From Escarpia spicata (Eukaryota > Annelida > Polychaeta > Sabellida > Siboglinidae), in the NCBI GenBank assembly GCA_963995525.1, contig OZ023208.1:18057019-18121018 (forward strand): a DNA stretch of 64,000 nt, in the 5' to 3' direction. The translations under genes and the position numbers were made by a program. Shown piece after piece: positions 1 through 12,656 of this stretch (the first letter of the stretch is position 1; every line of letters begins with the position of its first letter). The notes beneath the pieces were generated by a model that was given only the letters and a program-made list of their open reading frames with translations, did no database searches and was not told the DNA's origin.

Positions 1-681
1 CTAGAGTATCACCATAGGTGAATCACATTTTATTGCAACACTCGGGTGTCATTCAGTCATTAGTGTAGATACCATAATCATGGCAATAGTATCTATTATC
101 GCTCACTTGATATCGTGCCCAATTTTGATTTTAATACATATTATATGCAGGATTACATTGTGATATCGGTGCCAGCTCATACCGCTTAGCTATCATGTAC
201 GCACAAACCATACAATCCAATATGGTAAGCATTACCTGTTTTGGAAGTAAAAGGTAAAACAATAGGCGAAAACAATATGTAGCTTATTGCAGTATTTACA
301 CGTGTATTTGCCCTAGCGGAATGTTTCTAAATTTGTTTGCAACAGTGCCCTCTTCCGGATAATTCACAACTTTCCACAAGAGAACGCCACTGATGTCAAT
401 CTGCAGCTAGTTTGGTTGTGCTTACAAAACGCGTTTACGTGTGTATTCTGTGATACAATATCACCATGTTGCCATAAACGCGTTTATTGATTTGTTTTTG
501 AATTTTGATAACTTGTCAATTTGGCACAAATGGCATAATCATCAACCTGTGAATGTGATGATTAAAATGACAGATTATTATCACAGGTAGGATGCAAGGT
601 TTTTGACATTATATATAAATACATAACTGCGTAGAAAGGTGGCAAGATTGACCACGTTACATAACAACAAATAAGTTAAAG
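1..681. other. No gene recognised
   Basis: AT-rich DNA with no convincing ORF, repeat boundary or RNA gene on either strand. Confidence 0.6.
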
Positions 682-870
682 AACCAAGCTGTAGTCGATC
701 GTTCCAAACTCCATCCTGCCCCGATCAGACAAAGAATAGGGCACTCACAGCAGCTCTGCCAGATCCAGTGCAGAACCAAGTACAGACAACATTCTTTCCT
801 CCCCAATACTATCAAAGACTGGAACTACCTGCTTGAAACAGCTGTAGCCACAAAACTAGATATTACATAG
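682..870 (+). mobile_element. CR1/L2-like LINE, 3' coding remnant
   Basis: A 62-codon frame ends in TAG and reads LHPAPIRQRIGHSQQLCQIQ, then FLPNTIKDWNYL. This resembles the C-terminal end of many CR1/L2/Jockey-type reverse transcriptase ORFs (GHSxQL, SFFPxTIxDWNxL). Everything upstream is missing, so it is a dead 5'-truncated copy. Confidence 0.75.
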
Positions 871-998
871 TTAGATTAGGTATAGGGGTATGGATTTTAA
901 TTTTCATTTATTTAATTGTTCTACATTTGATTTCATTTGCGTTTGTTTGGGTTTTTTAATCTGTTTTATTTGGGTTTATTTTATTATTACTTTATTAC
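871..998. other. AT-rich spacer, possible LINE 3' tail
   Basis: A T-rich stretch (runs of tttatt and gttt) lies between two LINE remnants. It is probably the 3' non-coding part of the upstream one, with no gene. Confidence 0.35.
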
Positions 999-2095
999 GA
1001 AAAGGCGTTTGACAGCGTATACAGGGAGACTCTGTGGAAACTACTACGACATTATGGCATACCAACCAAACTGGTCAACCTAATTAAGAACAGTTATGAA
1101 GGAACAGGCTGCAGAGTAATCCATGGAGGACAGCAAACGAACCGCTTCGAAGTGAAGACTGGAGTTAGACAAGGATGCCTGCTGTCCCCGTTCCTCTTTC
1201 TCCTGGCCATCGATTGGATACTGAAGACATGCACAACCCAGAGAAGAAATGGAATCCAGTGGACACTGTGGACGCAACTGGATGACTTGGACGACTTGGA
1301 CTTTACCGACGATCTGGCACTGTTGTCCCACAGCCACCAGCAGATGCAGGAGAAGACCACTGAACTGGCAGCCATCTCCTCACAAGTGGGTCTCAACATA
1401 CATAAAGGAAAGACAAAGGTCCTCAAGGTTAATACAGCCAGCACTGAGCCAGTCACACTGGAAGGGAGTGCACTTGAAGAGGTAGAGGCCTTCACATACC
1501 TGGGTAGCATCATCGACAAGCAGGGTGGCACAGACGTGGATATTAGAGCAAGGATTGGCAAGGTGAGAGGAGCATTTACACAGCTCAAGAACATCTGGAG
1601 CTCCAAAGTGTTGTCATTACACACGAAGATCCTACTGTTTAACTCCAACGTGAAGCCAGTCCTACTGTATGGAGCAGAGACATGGAGGACAACTAACACC
1701 ACCACCAAGAAAGTACAGACCTTCATCAACAACTGCCTAAGAAGAATCCTCCAGATCCGCCGGCCAGACACCATCAGCAACATTGACTTGTGGAGGAGGA
1801 CACACCAACTGTCTGCCGAAGATGAAATAAGAAGAAGACGATGGGGATGGATTGGTCACACGCTCCGGAAACCAGCATCAACTATCACCAGACAGGCTCT
1901 GACATGGAACCCACAAGGCAGGAGAAAAAGAGGTCGTCCAAAGAACACGTGGCGAAGGGACCTCCATGCAGACACCAAGAAGACAGGAAACACTTGGAGA
2001 CAGCTTGAAACAAGAGCCCATGACAGTGGACTCTGGAGAGCTGTTGTCGACGGCCTATGCCCCAGGAGGGACGATGGGCACAAGTAAGTAAGTAA
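999..2095 (+). mobile_element. 5'-truncated non-LTR retrotransposon (RTE-like) reverse transcriptase
   Basis: One frame is open from 999 to the stop at 2087 (about 362 codons). It begins mid-RT at [15 protein letters not shown], continues through [20 protein letters not shown] and the catalytic box [10 protein letters not shown] (FTDD in place of the usual F/YADD), and ends in the C-terminal [10 protein letters not shown] and [13 protein letters not shown] region. The 3' end is a short aagta-type repeat. The endonuclease domain and RT N-terminus are missing, so it is a recent but dead 5'-truncated insertion. Confidence 0.88.
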
Positions 2096-2103
2096 TATGC
2101 TCT

Positions 2104-2590
2104 TCGTGTGTTCTTCTTAGGTGTACACTGTTGTGCCTGTTGCCCTGTACACTGTCCCCACACTATGTTCAACTTTCATCCAGTCGTCTCATATCTGTTT
2201 CATTTTGCTGCACCGATAACTGCGACGCTAGAAGATTTTGAGCTGTTGGAAGAATTGTTTTCGTCTGCCTACCTAGTAGCCTCTGCGCAGGACTACTATC
2301 CATTCCTTGAGTTGGGGTGTTGCGGATATTCAGCAGTGCTAAATATTGAAACATATACTGAAAAGAACACAACGCCATCAAGCCAAGTACTGACACATCT
2401 TCTACAGATTTTCCACATCTGCATCAAGGTGATACCGTCCGAATGAAGCTGTTCAAGCTTGGAGTCAAGTCATGGAAGAAAGCGAAGGTGGTGAAACGAC
2501 TGGATGAAAGGTTCTACGAAGTTGAACATAGTGAGGGACCAGTGTACAGGGCAACAGGCACAACAGTGTACACCTAAGAAGAACACACGA
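2104..2590. repeat. Inverted repeat inside the Gypsy fragment
   Basis: Sequence at 2104-2190 reappears as its reverse complement at about 2491-2590. The shared part includes cagggcaacaggcacaacag and gtgtacacctaagaagaac. The arms are about 85-100 bp and both correspond to the integrase C-terminus and the bases after it. Confidence 0.85.
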
Positions 2591-3795
2591 AACTCTAAAG
2601 TCCATATGCCTGAGTAAATATCGTAACAGTCTGGATTGAGGGGGCATGCGATTGCAAGCTCCCCAAATCACCAGCGCATTGTGCTTTCTTGATCATCTTC
2701 TTTACAGCTTTCACCGATGAATCCACCTTGCCTTTTGAGCGACTGTGGTGTGGAGATGTCGTCACATGTTCGAATCACCATTTCTTACCAAAATGAGCGA
2801 ACTCGTCTGACACCAGCTATGGACCATTGTCAGTAACTACAGTGTCCGGGATTCCCATCCTAGCAAAGTGAGCTTTGTGATTACTGCCTTGGAGCCAGTG
2901 ATGGGTAGGTAATCTATTTCCCAGAAGTTCGATCTGTAGTCAGTTGTGACTAAGTAGTCCTTTCCTTGGTAAGTCTAAGAGAACAGGTCGACACCGACCT
3001 TCTGCCATGGACGGTCCGGCACATCATGGCTCATCAAAGTTTCCTTAGTCTGAAAACGTTCGAACTCACGACCGGCTTCAGACGTTTGGATGTACTCTTT
3101 GATTTTTGCATTCATGCCAGGCCAGTAGACCAACTCCCTTGCTCTTCTTAGGCATCCTTCAATGCCAACCTGGCCTAGGTGAACATCCTTCTTAATTTGT
3201 GATCTCTTGGATTGTGGAATCACAAGTCTTTCGCAGCGGAACACGAACCCACCAGTGACGGCCAACGCATCTATGAAGTGGTAATAAGGCACAGCAGGTG
3301 GTGGCACATCTGGTTTCTCGAGCCAGCCATGTTGTAGGACAGCTGTCAGCACTTGTAGATTGGCATCTTGCTCGGTGGCATTACGAATGTCCTGGACAAC
3401 ATTTACTCTCATGAGCAGATAGTTCACAGCGTGGATAGCTTCGAACTCAGTGGTCGGTTGTTCCTGTCCTGTTCTAGCTGGCAGGAAGGCAGGTGACAAG
3501 GTGTCTGCGAGAGACATCTTCTTGCCCGCGCAAGTGCATGTAGGAGCATGCCCTGTAGATGTTTGGGTGCTCTGTTCAGAGGTTTCTTTGTTATTGCCTC
3601 AAGTGTCTTGTGGTCACTGTACAGAAGGATGGGGCGACTATAGGTGAACTGATGCCACTTTTCAAGAGCAATGGTCAGCATCTCTTTCTCTATAATGGCA
3701 TATCTGGTCTCTGTGTCAGTCACAACACGACTGGCATAAGCAATGAGTCTTCCTTCCTGAAGCAGTGCACATCCCAGGCCATAGTTGCTAACTGA
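2104..3795 (-). mobile_element. Rearranged Ty3/Gypsy retrotransposon fragment (RNase H and integrase)
   Basis: Minus-strand similarity starts near 3795 in RNase H (NYGLGCALLQEGRLIAYASR; TRYAIIEKEMLTIALEKWHQ). It runs through the integrase zinc-binding region (LVYWPGMNAKIKEY, DRPWQKVGVDLF) and a decayed integrase core to about 2600. Minus sequence resumes at 2396 (RNTPTQG, PAQRLLGRQTKT). Between them, 2443-2577 carries the integrase C-terminus on the plus strand (KSWKKAKVVKRLDERFYEVE). Frameshifts and stops mark it as dead. Confidence 0.82.
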
Positions 3796-3939
3796 ATGAC
3801 CAGTTGAATGGTGTGTAACACTTGTAGGTGCAGACTGTCAGCCATATCGACATGTTAACACTGTACAATCTAACATTTACATTTTCATTGTTGATAGACA
3901 GTTGTCATTTTTATAAACTGTCTTGCATTGCTACAGGGG

Positions 3940-4395
3940 GTTGTGGTGTGCTGTAAACATGACACTCATAAATTGTGTGCTGTAAACATTACATTGCCAT
4001 GATGGGTGTGCTGTAAACATTACATTGCCACAAGGGTGTGATTAAAATATTACATTACCACGAAGGGTGTGCTGTAAACATTACATTACCACAAAGGGTG
4101 TGCTGTAACCATTACATTACCATGAAGAATGTGTTGTAAACATTGCATTGCCATGAGGGGCGTGTTGTAAACATTACACCACAAGGGGTAATGTAAACAG
4201 GGCATTGCTGTGAGGAGTGTGCTGTCAACATTACATTATCACAAAGTCTGCTGTAAACGATACGTTGTCATGATGGGTTTGTTGTAAACAATTTAATACA
4301 TTGTTATGAGGATGGTGATATAAACATTACACTGCCACAAAGGATGTGCTGTAAACATTAAATTGTCACGAGGAGCTGTTGTAAACATTTGTTGT
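3940..4395. repeat. Minisatellite, about 30-bp unit
   Basis: About 14 degenerate copies of a unit like gtgctgtaaacattacattg with variable endings. It stops immediately before the orphan exon-like sequence at 4406. Confidence 0.88.
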
Positions 4396-4405
4396 CTTGC
4401 TGTAG

Positions 4406-4540
4406 GTGATTCTGAAAGGTCGCACCCTCGACCTGGTGGATGATGCCATTGCCAGCAGTAACATTGTCGACTGTGGCGACGTGACGTCCTGTGCCAATTT
4501 TAGCAACCCTGCGCTAATGATGCACAGTGTATTGAAGTGA
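4406..4540 (+). pseudogene. Orphan laminin-G-like exon (possible exon or relic)
   Basis: After an acceptor-like cttgctgtag, a 44-codon frame reads VILKGRTLDLVDDAIASSNI then VDCGDVTSCANFSNP and ends in TGA. The first half resembles the last strand of a laminin-G domain (small hydrophobics, N-G-x-x-L-D-L, then a Cys), which in neurexin, agrin and Crumbs proteins is followed by an EGF repeat. No partner exon was found. It could be the last exon of a gene extending outside the window or a relic. The match is weak. Confidence 0.3.
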
Positions 4541-6560
4541 ACAGCACAGAATACAGGTGTAACTGCATGTCCAGCACAATACACAGGTATATGTATTTAG
4601 TTTACAGGTCTGCAATTATCCTAGTCAGATGCCTCGTGCGGATGTATGTATAACTTAAGCAGTATATGTAAGGAGGTTTTGTTAGGCAACAGGTCACGTG
4701 ATGGATAGGTCACTTGTCAGTTAAAGGGATTCTTTGAGAATTTTAATCTCTGTAATGTATGCAATTATTAGGTAATCCTGTTAATATGATTATTTCATAC
4801 AATTCTATGCCTTTATTTCTGTAAGCTGCTGTTTATGTCACATATTCAGCAAAGCAAAGAAGGAAAATATATGGAATAAACGGAGAATGAACATAGCAAC
4901 AGTTCGCGACAGACGGATTGATTTAAAAGAAAAAACACCACCTCTCCATGCACGAAGCCGCCGATGTCATATTGAAAGATTGGCATTGTTTTTGTTGGAA
5001 TATAAAAACTATGGTACTATCATGTTCCTTTTTCACTAGGTACATCTGGCTATACATTTTGAAGTGAAGTTTTAATGAAACGTTTAGATAACAGAAACTC
5101 ACTGAAGCCGAGAACCATTCAATAATGAAACCATTTTATTTGCACCATAAATCCAGCTGCTATTTCCATAAGCTGTATAAATACATTATACATCACTAAT
5201 ACCATTTGTGGTATTAAAATGACATAGGTGGTTATGTACTTTTCTATCTACGTAAAGTATACTCTTACTAGTTTTAGTTTGAAAAATGTAGATTTATAAA
5301 GAACACAACATTATTGTCGACAAAATGTTAAAATCTATTGCATCAGTGTAAAAACATGTTTTATTTTGTACTGGGAGTGCAATAATGATTTGTTCTGCCC
5401 ATCATTTAGAGTAAAAGATATTGAATGTGTTTCTGTCAAACTCCCGTTTCGATATCAAATAAAATGGCCACTGTATGATGGAAATAAAGCTATAAAATTA
5501 CAAAACTTTAAAAGTATCGCATATTTAAAAATACTGTTTTCAGTCATCTTTTGTATATATAGCTCAAGAAGATCCCTAAAACATTTTGAATGTTGTGGAA
5601 CATTTATATTTTATGAATTTTCAAAATTATTGTAAAAGCAACTTTGTCTACACCTTTTTATACACTACTCCCAGTATAGTTAGTTCACTTAACACAAACT
5701 TGTTTCAACACATTTTGAAGAATATGCTGTAGAACACAATCCAAACATGATGAGCATAAGAAAGCATAAATTGTGTAATGTACTCCTACTTTGCAACATA
5801 ATGATGGGATGATGAGCGTTTGGATGCACAAATCGATCGATTGCACAAATCCATTTGAAAGGTAGTGATGTACACACGGAACTAATGTGGCAGAACAAAA
5901 TCAGACATCTTCTTCACTACTGTGTCAGTTAACATATTGTCCTATTAATAGCACTGCTATGCATTTTGATACGTAAAGCTATCAGATGCACACATCCATT
6001 TGAAACTCGAAGTGAGGTACAACTTCCCAGAACAGAATGGGGCAGAACAAAGTCAGACATCATCTTATGTCAGGTGACCCATTGTCCAATTAATGGCAGT
6101 TTTAAGTAGAGCTCTTCAATTTCCTCTTTCCATCAGCTCAACTATTTCCAATGTTCCTGCAAATAAACAAAGTTGAATTTATGAAACTGAGCCTAAATAT
6201 GAGTTACCTACCTCAACACTGTGCAGATTAATTCAGTTTAGATATTGGATTATGGGACTTATCACCAAGTGTACAGCTGGCTAAATGGAAAAGAAATACA
6301 AGAGAGCCTTGTTATGTTGATTCAGTCAGACTAAAATCCCAATCCATTACTTTGGCTAACTTTTAATTTGCTTCTACATAATTCCCGGTCCAGGGCAAAG
6401 GTCCCAATAAGGGGACCTTCTGATAACTTTCTAGTTATCAGAAATTCCACTTATCAATATTGTCATGGATCCCTGGAAGTTCGACCTTACCCAGAGTGCA
6501 CTGCATATTTTCCTATATTCTTGCTAAAATAATTAATGTTGTATATCATTCTACATATGG
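4541..6560. other. Gene-free AT-rich stretch
   Basis: Only short ORFs, with no recognisable family. Around 5830-5900 and 5985-6070 two related segments share text such as cacatccatttgaaa and agaacaaagtcagacatc, a local imperfect duplication. Confidence 0.5.
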
Positions 6561-6576
6561 GTCATTCTCGTGAAAA

Positions 6577-9158
6577 ATGTTCAATAATGTTCAAAGGGAG
6601 GGAGGACCAGCATTGTTTGGGCGCCAGTGGCTTAACAGGATTAAGCTAGACTGGAAGTCCATCAAACACATGACTGCAACGAAGCGTACAGGGAGTATGC
6701 AGGAACAACTGGATGTACTTAAGTCTTTCAAGCCGGACTTGGAGCCATCCAAGGACCCAAGGCAAAACTCCATCTCAAGGAGGGGGCAACTCCAAAATTT
6801 CACAAGGCCAGACAAGTACCCTATTCACTACGCCCGAAAGTTGAAGCAGAACTTGAGAAACTAGAGAAAGAAGGAATCATCACAAAAGTTGATTGGAGTG
6901 AATGGGCAACTCCAATCGTGCCTGTACCTAAGTCAAACGGATCGGTAAGAATATGCGGTGATTTCAAGGTCACCATAAATCCGAAACTGAAAGTGGATCA
7001 CTATCCGTTACCCCGGGTTGAAGATGTCTTCGCAAATCTCAGTGCAGGTAAGAAATTCACAAAGATTGATCTCCGTCAAGCTTACCTGCAACTCGAAATG
7101 GAGGAGGAGTCAAAGAAGTACCTGACTATCAACACGCACAAAGGTACAACCGACTGTTATTTGGCGTCGCATCTGCACCTGCAATCTGGCAAAGAACAAT
7201 TGACCAGATACTACAGGACATTCCAGGAACACAAGTTATTCTGGATGACATCATCATTACTGGGAAGACTGACCAGGAGCACCTAGCGAATGTGCGCCGA
7301 GTCCTCGAACGTCTACGCGATTACAATCTCAGGGCTGAAATAACGAAATGTGAATTCTTCAAGGACGAAATCACATACTGCGGACACATAATCGACAAAG
7401 AGGGACTCCACAAAATGCCTGAGAAGATCGACGCTGTAGTCAATGCGCCCAGACCGGAGAATGTATCTCGGCTGAGGGCATACCTAGGCCTGCTTAACTA
7501 CTATCACCGGTTTCTGCCAAATCTGTCCACAGTAGTATGGCCACTAAACCAGATGTTGGAGAAAGGCAGGAAATGGCGATGGACTGTACAGTGCGAGAAG
7601 GCGTTTTCGGAAACAAAGCACATGGTAAGCTCCGATCAAGTATTGACACACTACGACCCGCAGTTGCCAATAAAGTTGGAATGTGACGCATCAGCTTACG
7701 GAATTGGCGCAGTCTTGTCTCACACAATGGCAGATGGAACTGACAGACCAGTCGGATTCGTATCACGTTCACCGACATCGGCAGAAGGTAACTATGCCCA
7801 AATTGACAAGGAAGCACTTGCGTTGATTTGGGGAGTGAAGAAATTCCACTCATCTAATGGTCGCCGTTTCACATTAGTGACGGATTATCAGCCTTTGCTA
7901 TCAATTCTCAGTCCAAGCAAGGGAGTACCGACGATGACATCTGCAAGACTTCAGCGCTACGCATTGTGCTTGTCTGGAATGGACTATGAAATAAAGTTTC
8001 GGAATACTTCCAGTCATGCGAACGCGGATGCGTTATCACGTCTTCCTATAAAGGAAACCTACGACCAGGATGAAGAGGTCATTGATCCTGTGGAAGCCTT
8101 CCACATATCTCAGGTGGACGCAGCTCCAGTGTCTAGTGCTCAAGTGAGACTTGAAACGCCAGCTAAGTTGTTCTACGGAAGAAACCTTCGCACTCGACTG
8201 GACGCGCTGAAACCAGACTTAAGCCGCGACATTGCTGCTAAACAGATGTCACAAGCAATTTGTTCAACGGTTCAACATCGTGAAGTCGCAGTAGGACAAT
8301 CCGTAGCAGTTCGCGACTATCGTGGGAACGACAAATGGGTTTCCGGTACAATCGTGTTGCGTACTGGTCCGGTGTCATACCAGGTCGAGATAACACCAGG
8401 TGTCGTCTGGCGACGACACATTGAAAAAATTCGTGATGCCGAGTCTACAATCAAGCCGTGGTTGTGTTTCCCAGTGGCGATCCTTCGCCATCCGTTCTCG
8501 CTGAAGAAATGTAATTCAACACCACAACCCAGCGAAACACGTGTGAAACCATCCACTTCAATGTCTTCGTTTGTGAGAGAAAAACGTTATCCTTCGCGAA
8601 TGCGCAAGGCACCGCAGAAGCTGGATTTATAAGTTGTGACTCAGAGTACACGTAACTGTTGATGTTTTGAGACTTCTTGTTAATTGAGATAATTCGAAGA
8701 CTTGCTTTAATGTAATATCCATTACCTTTCAATTGTACTCGGACTCAATGAGAGTGAACAGATACCAAGTGGAACATTACTTGTTACTAACATTCACAGT
8801 AATGACGCTGACTAACGCAGAACTAGGACAGTAATTGTACTAGATCATGACTACTGTTATTTTTCTAGAACGGACAAAGTTATTTTTCCTTGCTGTTAGA
8901 ACTTCGCTATGTTTGCTTCAAAATGTGAAATATAAGGGTATCATATCTCCAGTAGGGATTACTAAACTAATTGCGGAGGAAATGTTGTGTATTTAGAACT
9001 ACATGTTGATGCGTAATTACTATTGTTTTGTATCGGCGTAATGATCCATAATTGGAAACTATAAAAAGTAGTTCCTGTTCCGCCATCTTATGGTTATGTC
9101 GTGTTTTGTAAATATATAGTGTATTTAGACGAAATACGCTACGCGTAGTACTGTCACA
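6577..9158 (+). mobile_element. Defective Ty3/Gypsy retrotransposon with probable 3' LTR
   Basis: Pol remnants run from the pre-RT region (LFGRQWLNRIKLDWKSI) through RT (GSVRICGDFKVTINPK, KFTKIDLRQAYLQL, then after a frameshift near 7144 RLLFGVASAPAIWQ and VILDDIII) to RNase H (IKLECDASAYGIGAVLSH, HANADALSRLP). At about 8140 it jumps to the integrase C-terminal region (TPAKLFYGRNLRTRL). Gag, protease and the integrase catalytic core are absent. A purine tract (gcggaggaaa) precedes a putative LTR. The layout resembles K02A2.6-type Gypsy elements. Confidence 0.85.
8983..9158 (+). repeat. Putative 3' LTR of the Gypsy copy
   Basis: Starts TGTTGTG directly after a polypurine tract and ends TGTCACA, giving TG...CA ends. 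It contains a TATA-like tataaaaa at 9060-9067. No matching 5' LTR was found in the window, so the call rests on position and motifs. Confidence 0.45.
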
Positions 9159-10475
9159 TCTTTTCTCACACTGAAGATTAATGTTAATGATGACTGCCAC
9201 GCTTTTAGGCCCTTTACTGAAATGCTGAGGCTTAACAAGTCAGCTGTACGGCAGCATGATGAGAACCATGGCAGCTATGAATGATAAGCCAGCTGAGGTA
9301 CAAGCTGAATTTGAAGGATGATAAGGACATTAAATGTCTGCATGATGATCATGAACACTTTTGCATTTCAATGATTTGATTATTTTATTTTCATACGTGC
9401 AAGTATTTGCATCCATACGTCTAGGTCAAATGATATATTCACAGTAATGTTTCATTTCCTTCTGTGGGTCTTGAACTTTAGTGCTGTACATAAATTTGGT
9501 ATATAATGGAATTTACGCGGGACAACACTATCAGATAAAGTTGTGACTCGGTGACTCGTAAACGTGGCTTGTTTGCTTAAAACACAACTCAGATGTATGT
9601 TTGTATAAGTGCTTAATAGTAAGCCAACTCTTTATGTATAACTAGATTACATAACTACAATAATATACAATGTCGATACCTAGTTATACATGTCATAACA
9701 AATACACAAAACTGACAGCAAAGGTGGGGGAAAGGAATTATAACTGCGGCAGTTTGCGCCGTACTGTGTTATTGTCTTGCTGTTCATGCAGGCTGCACTG
9801 ACCTATTGTATCATTGGCAATTGCTGTACATAAATTCTGTAGACAATGGCATAACAACTTCAATATAACGCCTTCATCACAAACATATGGCAGGCTGCAT
9901 GTATGCACCGTGCTGTGTGACTGTCTTGCTGACCATGCTGGCTGCGCTGGCCTATTGCATCAATATTAATTCAATAAAAACACAATGATCGATAGGGGGA
10001 CAATACCGATTTGTGTAAGAGTATTGACTCGGGGGAGGACAGCCATTTTGTCCCGACTTGTGCCTGGTCAGAGGTTGGACAGTCTGTAAATGTTGCCAGA
10101 GTTTTTTTGTCGGGCGACTCTTCTTTGGTAATCATACTTTGCCCAAGAATCTTCTGTTGATAACTATTCTAGAATGTATGTAGCTGTTGTGCTAACCTGG
10201 CTGCCAGTTTCCAACTCACTCTACGCTTTTTGAACATTTCGCTTTTATCTTCCGCTGTTTTCGTCTCGATCCTGATTCGTGTGACTGCAAACCCAGCTTT
10301 GTTCATGGTACGGTCAGCAAAATTAAGTCTTTGAATCGCTCATATGTTCTCATTGCCGTCACAGCTAAAACGGTGCTTCATACCGACTCCACATCAGTCA
10401 TCTCCGCTGCATTTCCACAGACGATTCCAAAGGTGGCTGGACCAGACCTAGCATTGCGTGAAGTAGATGTGCAAT
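9159..10475. other. Gene-free region with a diverged 57-bp duplication
   Basis: No coding similarity. Segments 9756-9812 and 9905-9961 are diverged copies (gtcttgctg, ggctgc, cctattg in the same order), about 150 bp apart. Confidence 0.5.
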
Positions 10476-12656
10476 CAGGCCCGTAGCCAGTTTTTCACAA
10501 TGGGGGTTCACATTTTACCAATTCAGACTCCAGGGGCGCCACAAGTTCAAGTGGGGTTATATTTTTTCACAGTGCAGAGGGTCTCACATGTTCACATGTG
10601 GGTGATCAGTGTGTGCAGTTGTTTTGAATATGTTCATATTAAAATAATAAACGAGGCACCGAGGAGTGTGGGTGTGTCCAAGTTATTTTTCAGAATAAAC
10701 AATTAAAGTGTAGCATTTATAATCTGGTGTTCACTCAATTAATACATTATATTTATCTGATCTGATGTGCTAAAGTTCCATAATTTATCATAAACATAAT
10801 TAAGTTAGTACTTTAACAAACCTTTATAAAGCATGCTCTGTAAATAGAAGATTAAAAAAAATTATTGTCCTCTTGTGGAATTTGAATTACATTCTCCGAG
10901 TCAAACAGTCCAGTACCATATCCTGTACACCACACCGACTCCAGGAAACACAAACTGTACTTTACAACTATACGGAACACAAAGTGGACAACTATACGGA
11001 ACACAAAATGAACATAATAATTTATTATAAAGGCCCTTCACACATTCTTGCCTCCTCGTCAGCGATAAGGCTCCCCTTTCTGAGATCTACAAACATGCAT
11101 GCAACTAGTAACGACAGTAGTACAGCCACACAATTACACGATTTCTCATCAGCACGCGCATTTTAAAATAGGTGAAGCTATAAACTTTATTGTGGATTGA
11201 TTAAATACAATTATTCATCGAAATTCGCGTGCCAGCGCAATAGTTGAACATTATGATTTGTGTTAAGGTAGGTAGTATGGATTGCACCAAAAATCTTTAG
11301 TTTTCAACACAGTTCAACCATATTTGGTATGCAGATACATACCAACATAGTTAAGGTTTTTTTTTCATGTTTCGCATAAATTATGCAAATTAGGTATCCA
11401 ATATGGCCGCCATAATAGGGAAAATTAGGTATTTTTTGCCGCGCTCTAACCAAAAACGTATTCAAGTTACAAACTTGTAATTTAGCACAGGGATTACTGT
11501 TACGCATATCTACTGCATGAATATCACAGAAATCAGATATGTTGTGTTGTTTACGTGAAAAAAGATTTTTTGTCGATAAAACCTATTTTGTGTAACTTTT
11601 TCACATAATTAACGCCTATAATTCAGAAACCATTAAATATATTATGATTTATTTTAATTCATGCAGTAGATATACTCATTAGGCACTGCGGTGCAAAATG
11701 TTTTGCAGTTATACCCAGTATTTATTCTACTAGAGTGCAGCAACTTTAAGTACTCACAGCAAAAATTGTATTCCGAGAAAACGATGACAAGGTAATTTTG
11801 TATAACCAAATTCTGCCAAAAGCCGTCCGAAGAAACCTAAATATTGCCACTTTTTATTACTTTTTCAGCTAATATACTAACTGCATATTGAGGTAAGGAT
11901 ATGAAAGTACATCAATAGCAAAGAAAGTCCTTTTCCAAAAAAATGTCAAAAATCACTTCACTTAAGCCAGATGAGTTTGTCTACCGGGTTTGCAGCTTGT
12001 AAGAAATACACTTGCTACACTCTTAAGTTCTTGGTTGTTGAGAATACCCTATTTGATAGTCGGGAGTTATGTTAATCAGCATACTAAAATAAGAGAGCTG
12101 CACCACTGGTTTACTTTTTAACAAAGTTCTGATAAGAAATAATGTACCATTTTATATGGCTAAATTTATGTGCTTATAGTTGTTAAATCATTGCCACCCC
12201 GTTCATTCACCAGTATTTTGTATGCATCTGTCACCTCTGAGCGACTACAATTAGAACTCATAATTTTACGTTTGGTGTAAAACTGGCTTCTTGTGTATTT
12301 GTTACCCCATGCGTTTATATAACAGGAGACCCTGGGATAGTGTGAAGTCCTTCTGCGTGGCTAATTGGATGCAATGGTCCTTTGACACACATTCCTCTAG
12401 TGACCGCCCTTTTCACACATGGCATTGGGGACAGACCCCTCAGTCAGGTTCCCATACATTCAGTGATGATCACTTAATGGATAACGGTTCTCCCTTTCAC
12501 ATCTATGCAAATCAAGCTTTCGATCTTTGCATTCCTTGTAAAGCTTGAACACTATCCAGCAGCTTTTAAGAGGGAGGGGGGGTTACCGCTTTTGAGACAC
12601 ATGGAAAGGGTGGTTCACAAAAAGGGGGGTTTACGTGAACCCAGTGAACGGGCCTG
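10476..12656. mobile_element. Non-autonomous hAT-like DNA transposon
   Basis: The left end CAGGCCCGTAGCCAG and right end ACGGGCCTG are inverted repeats, each followed inward by ttcac and poly-G/C text (gggggttcac on the left, gaaccc and ggggggt on the right). Flanks share tgcaat on both sides, an imperfect candidate target duplication. The 2.2-kb interior has no transposase and only short ORFs. CAGG...CCTG ends are common in hAT elements. Confidence 0.55.
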
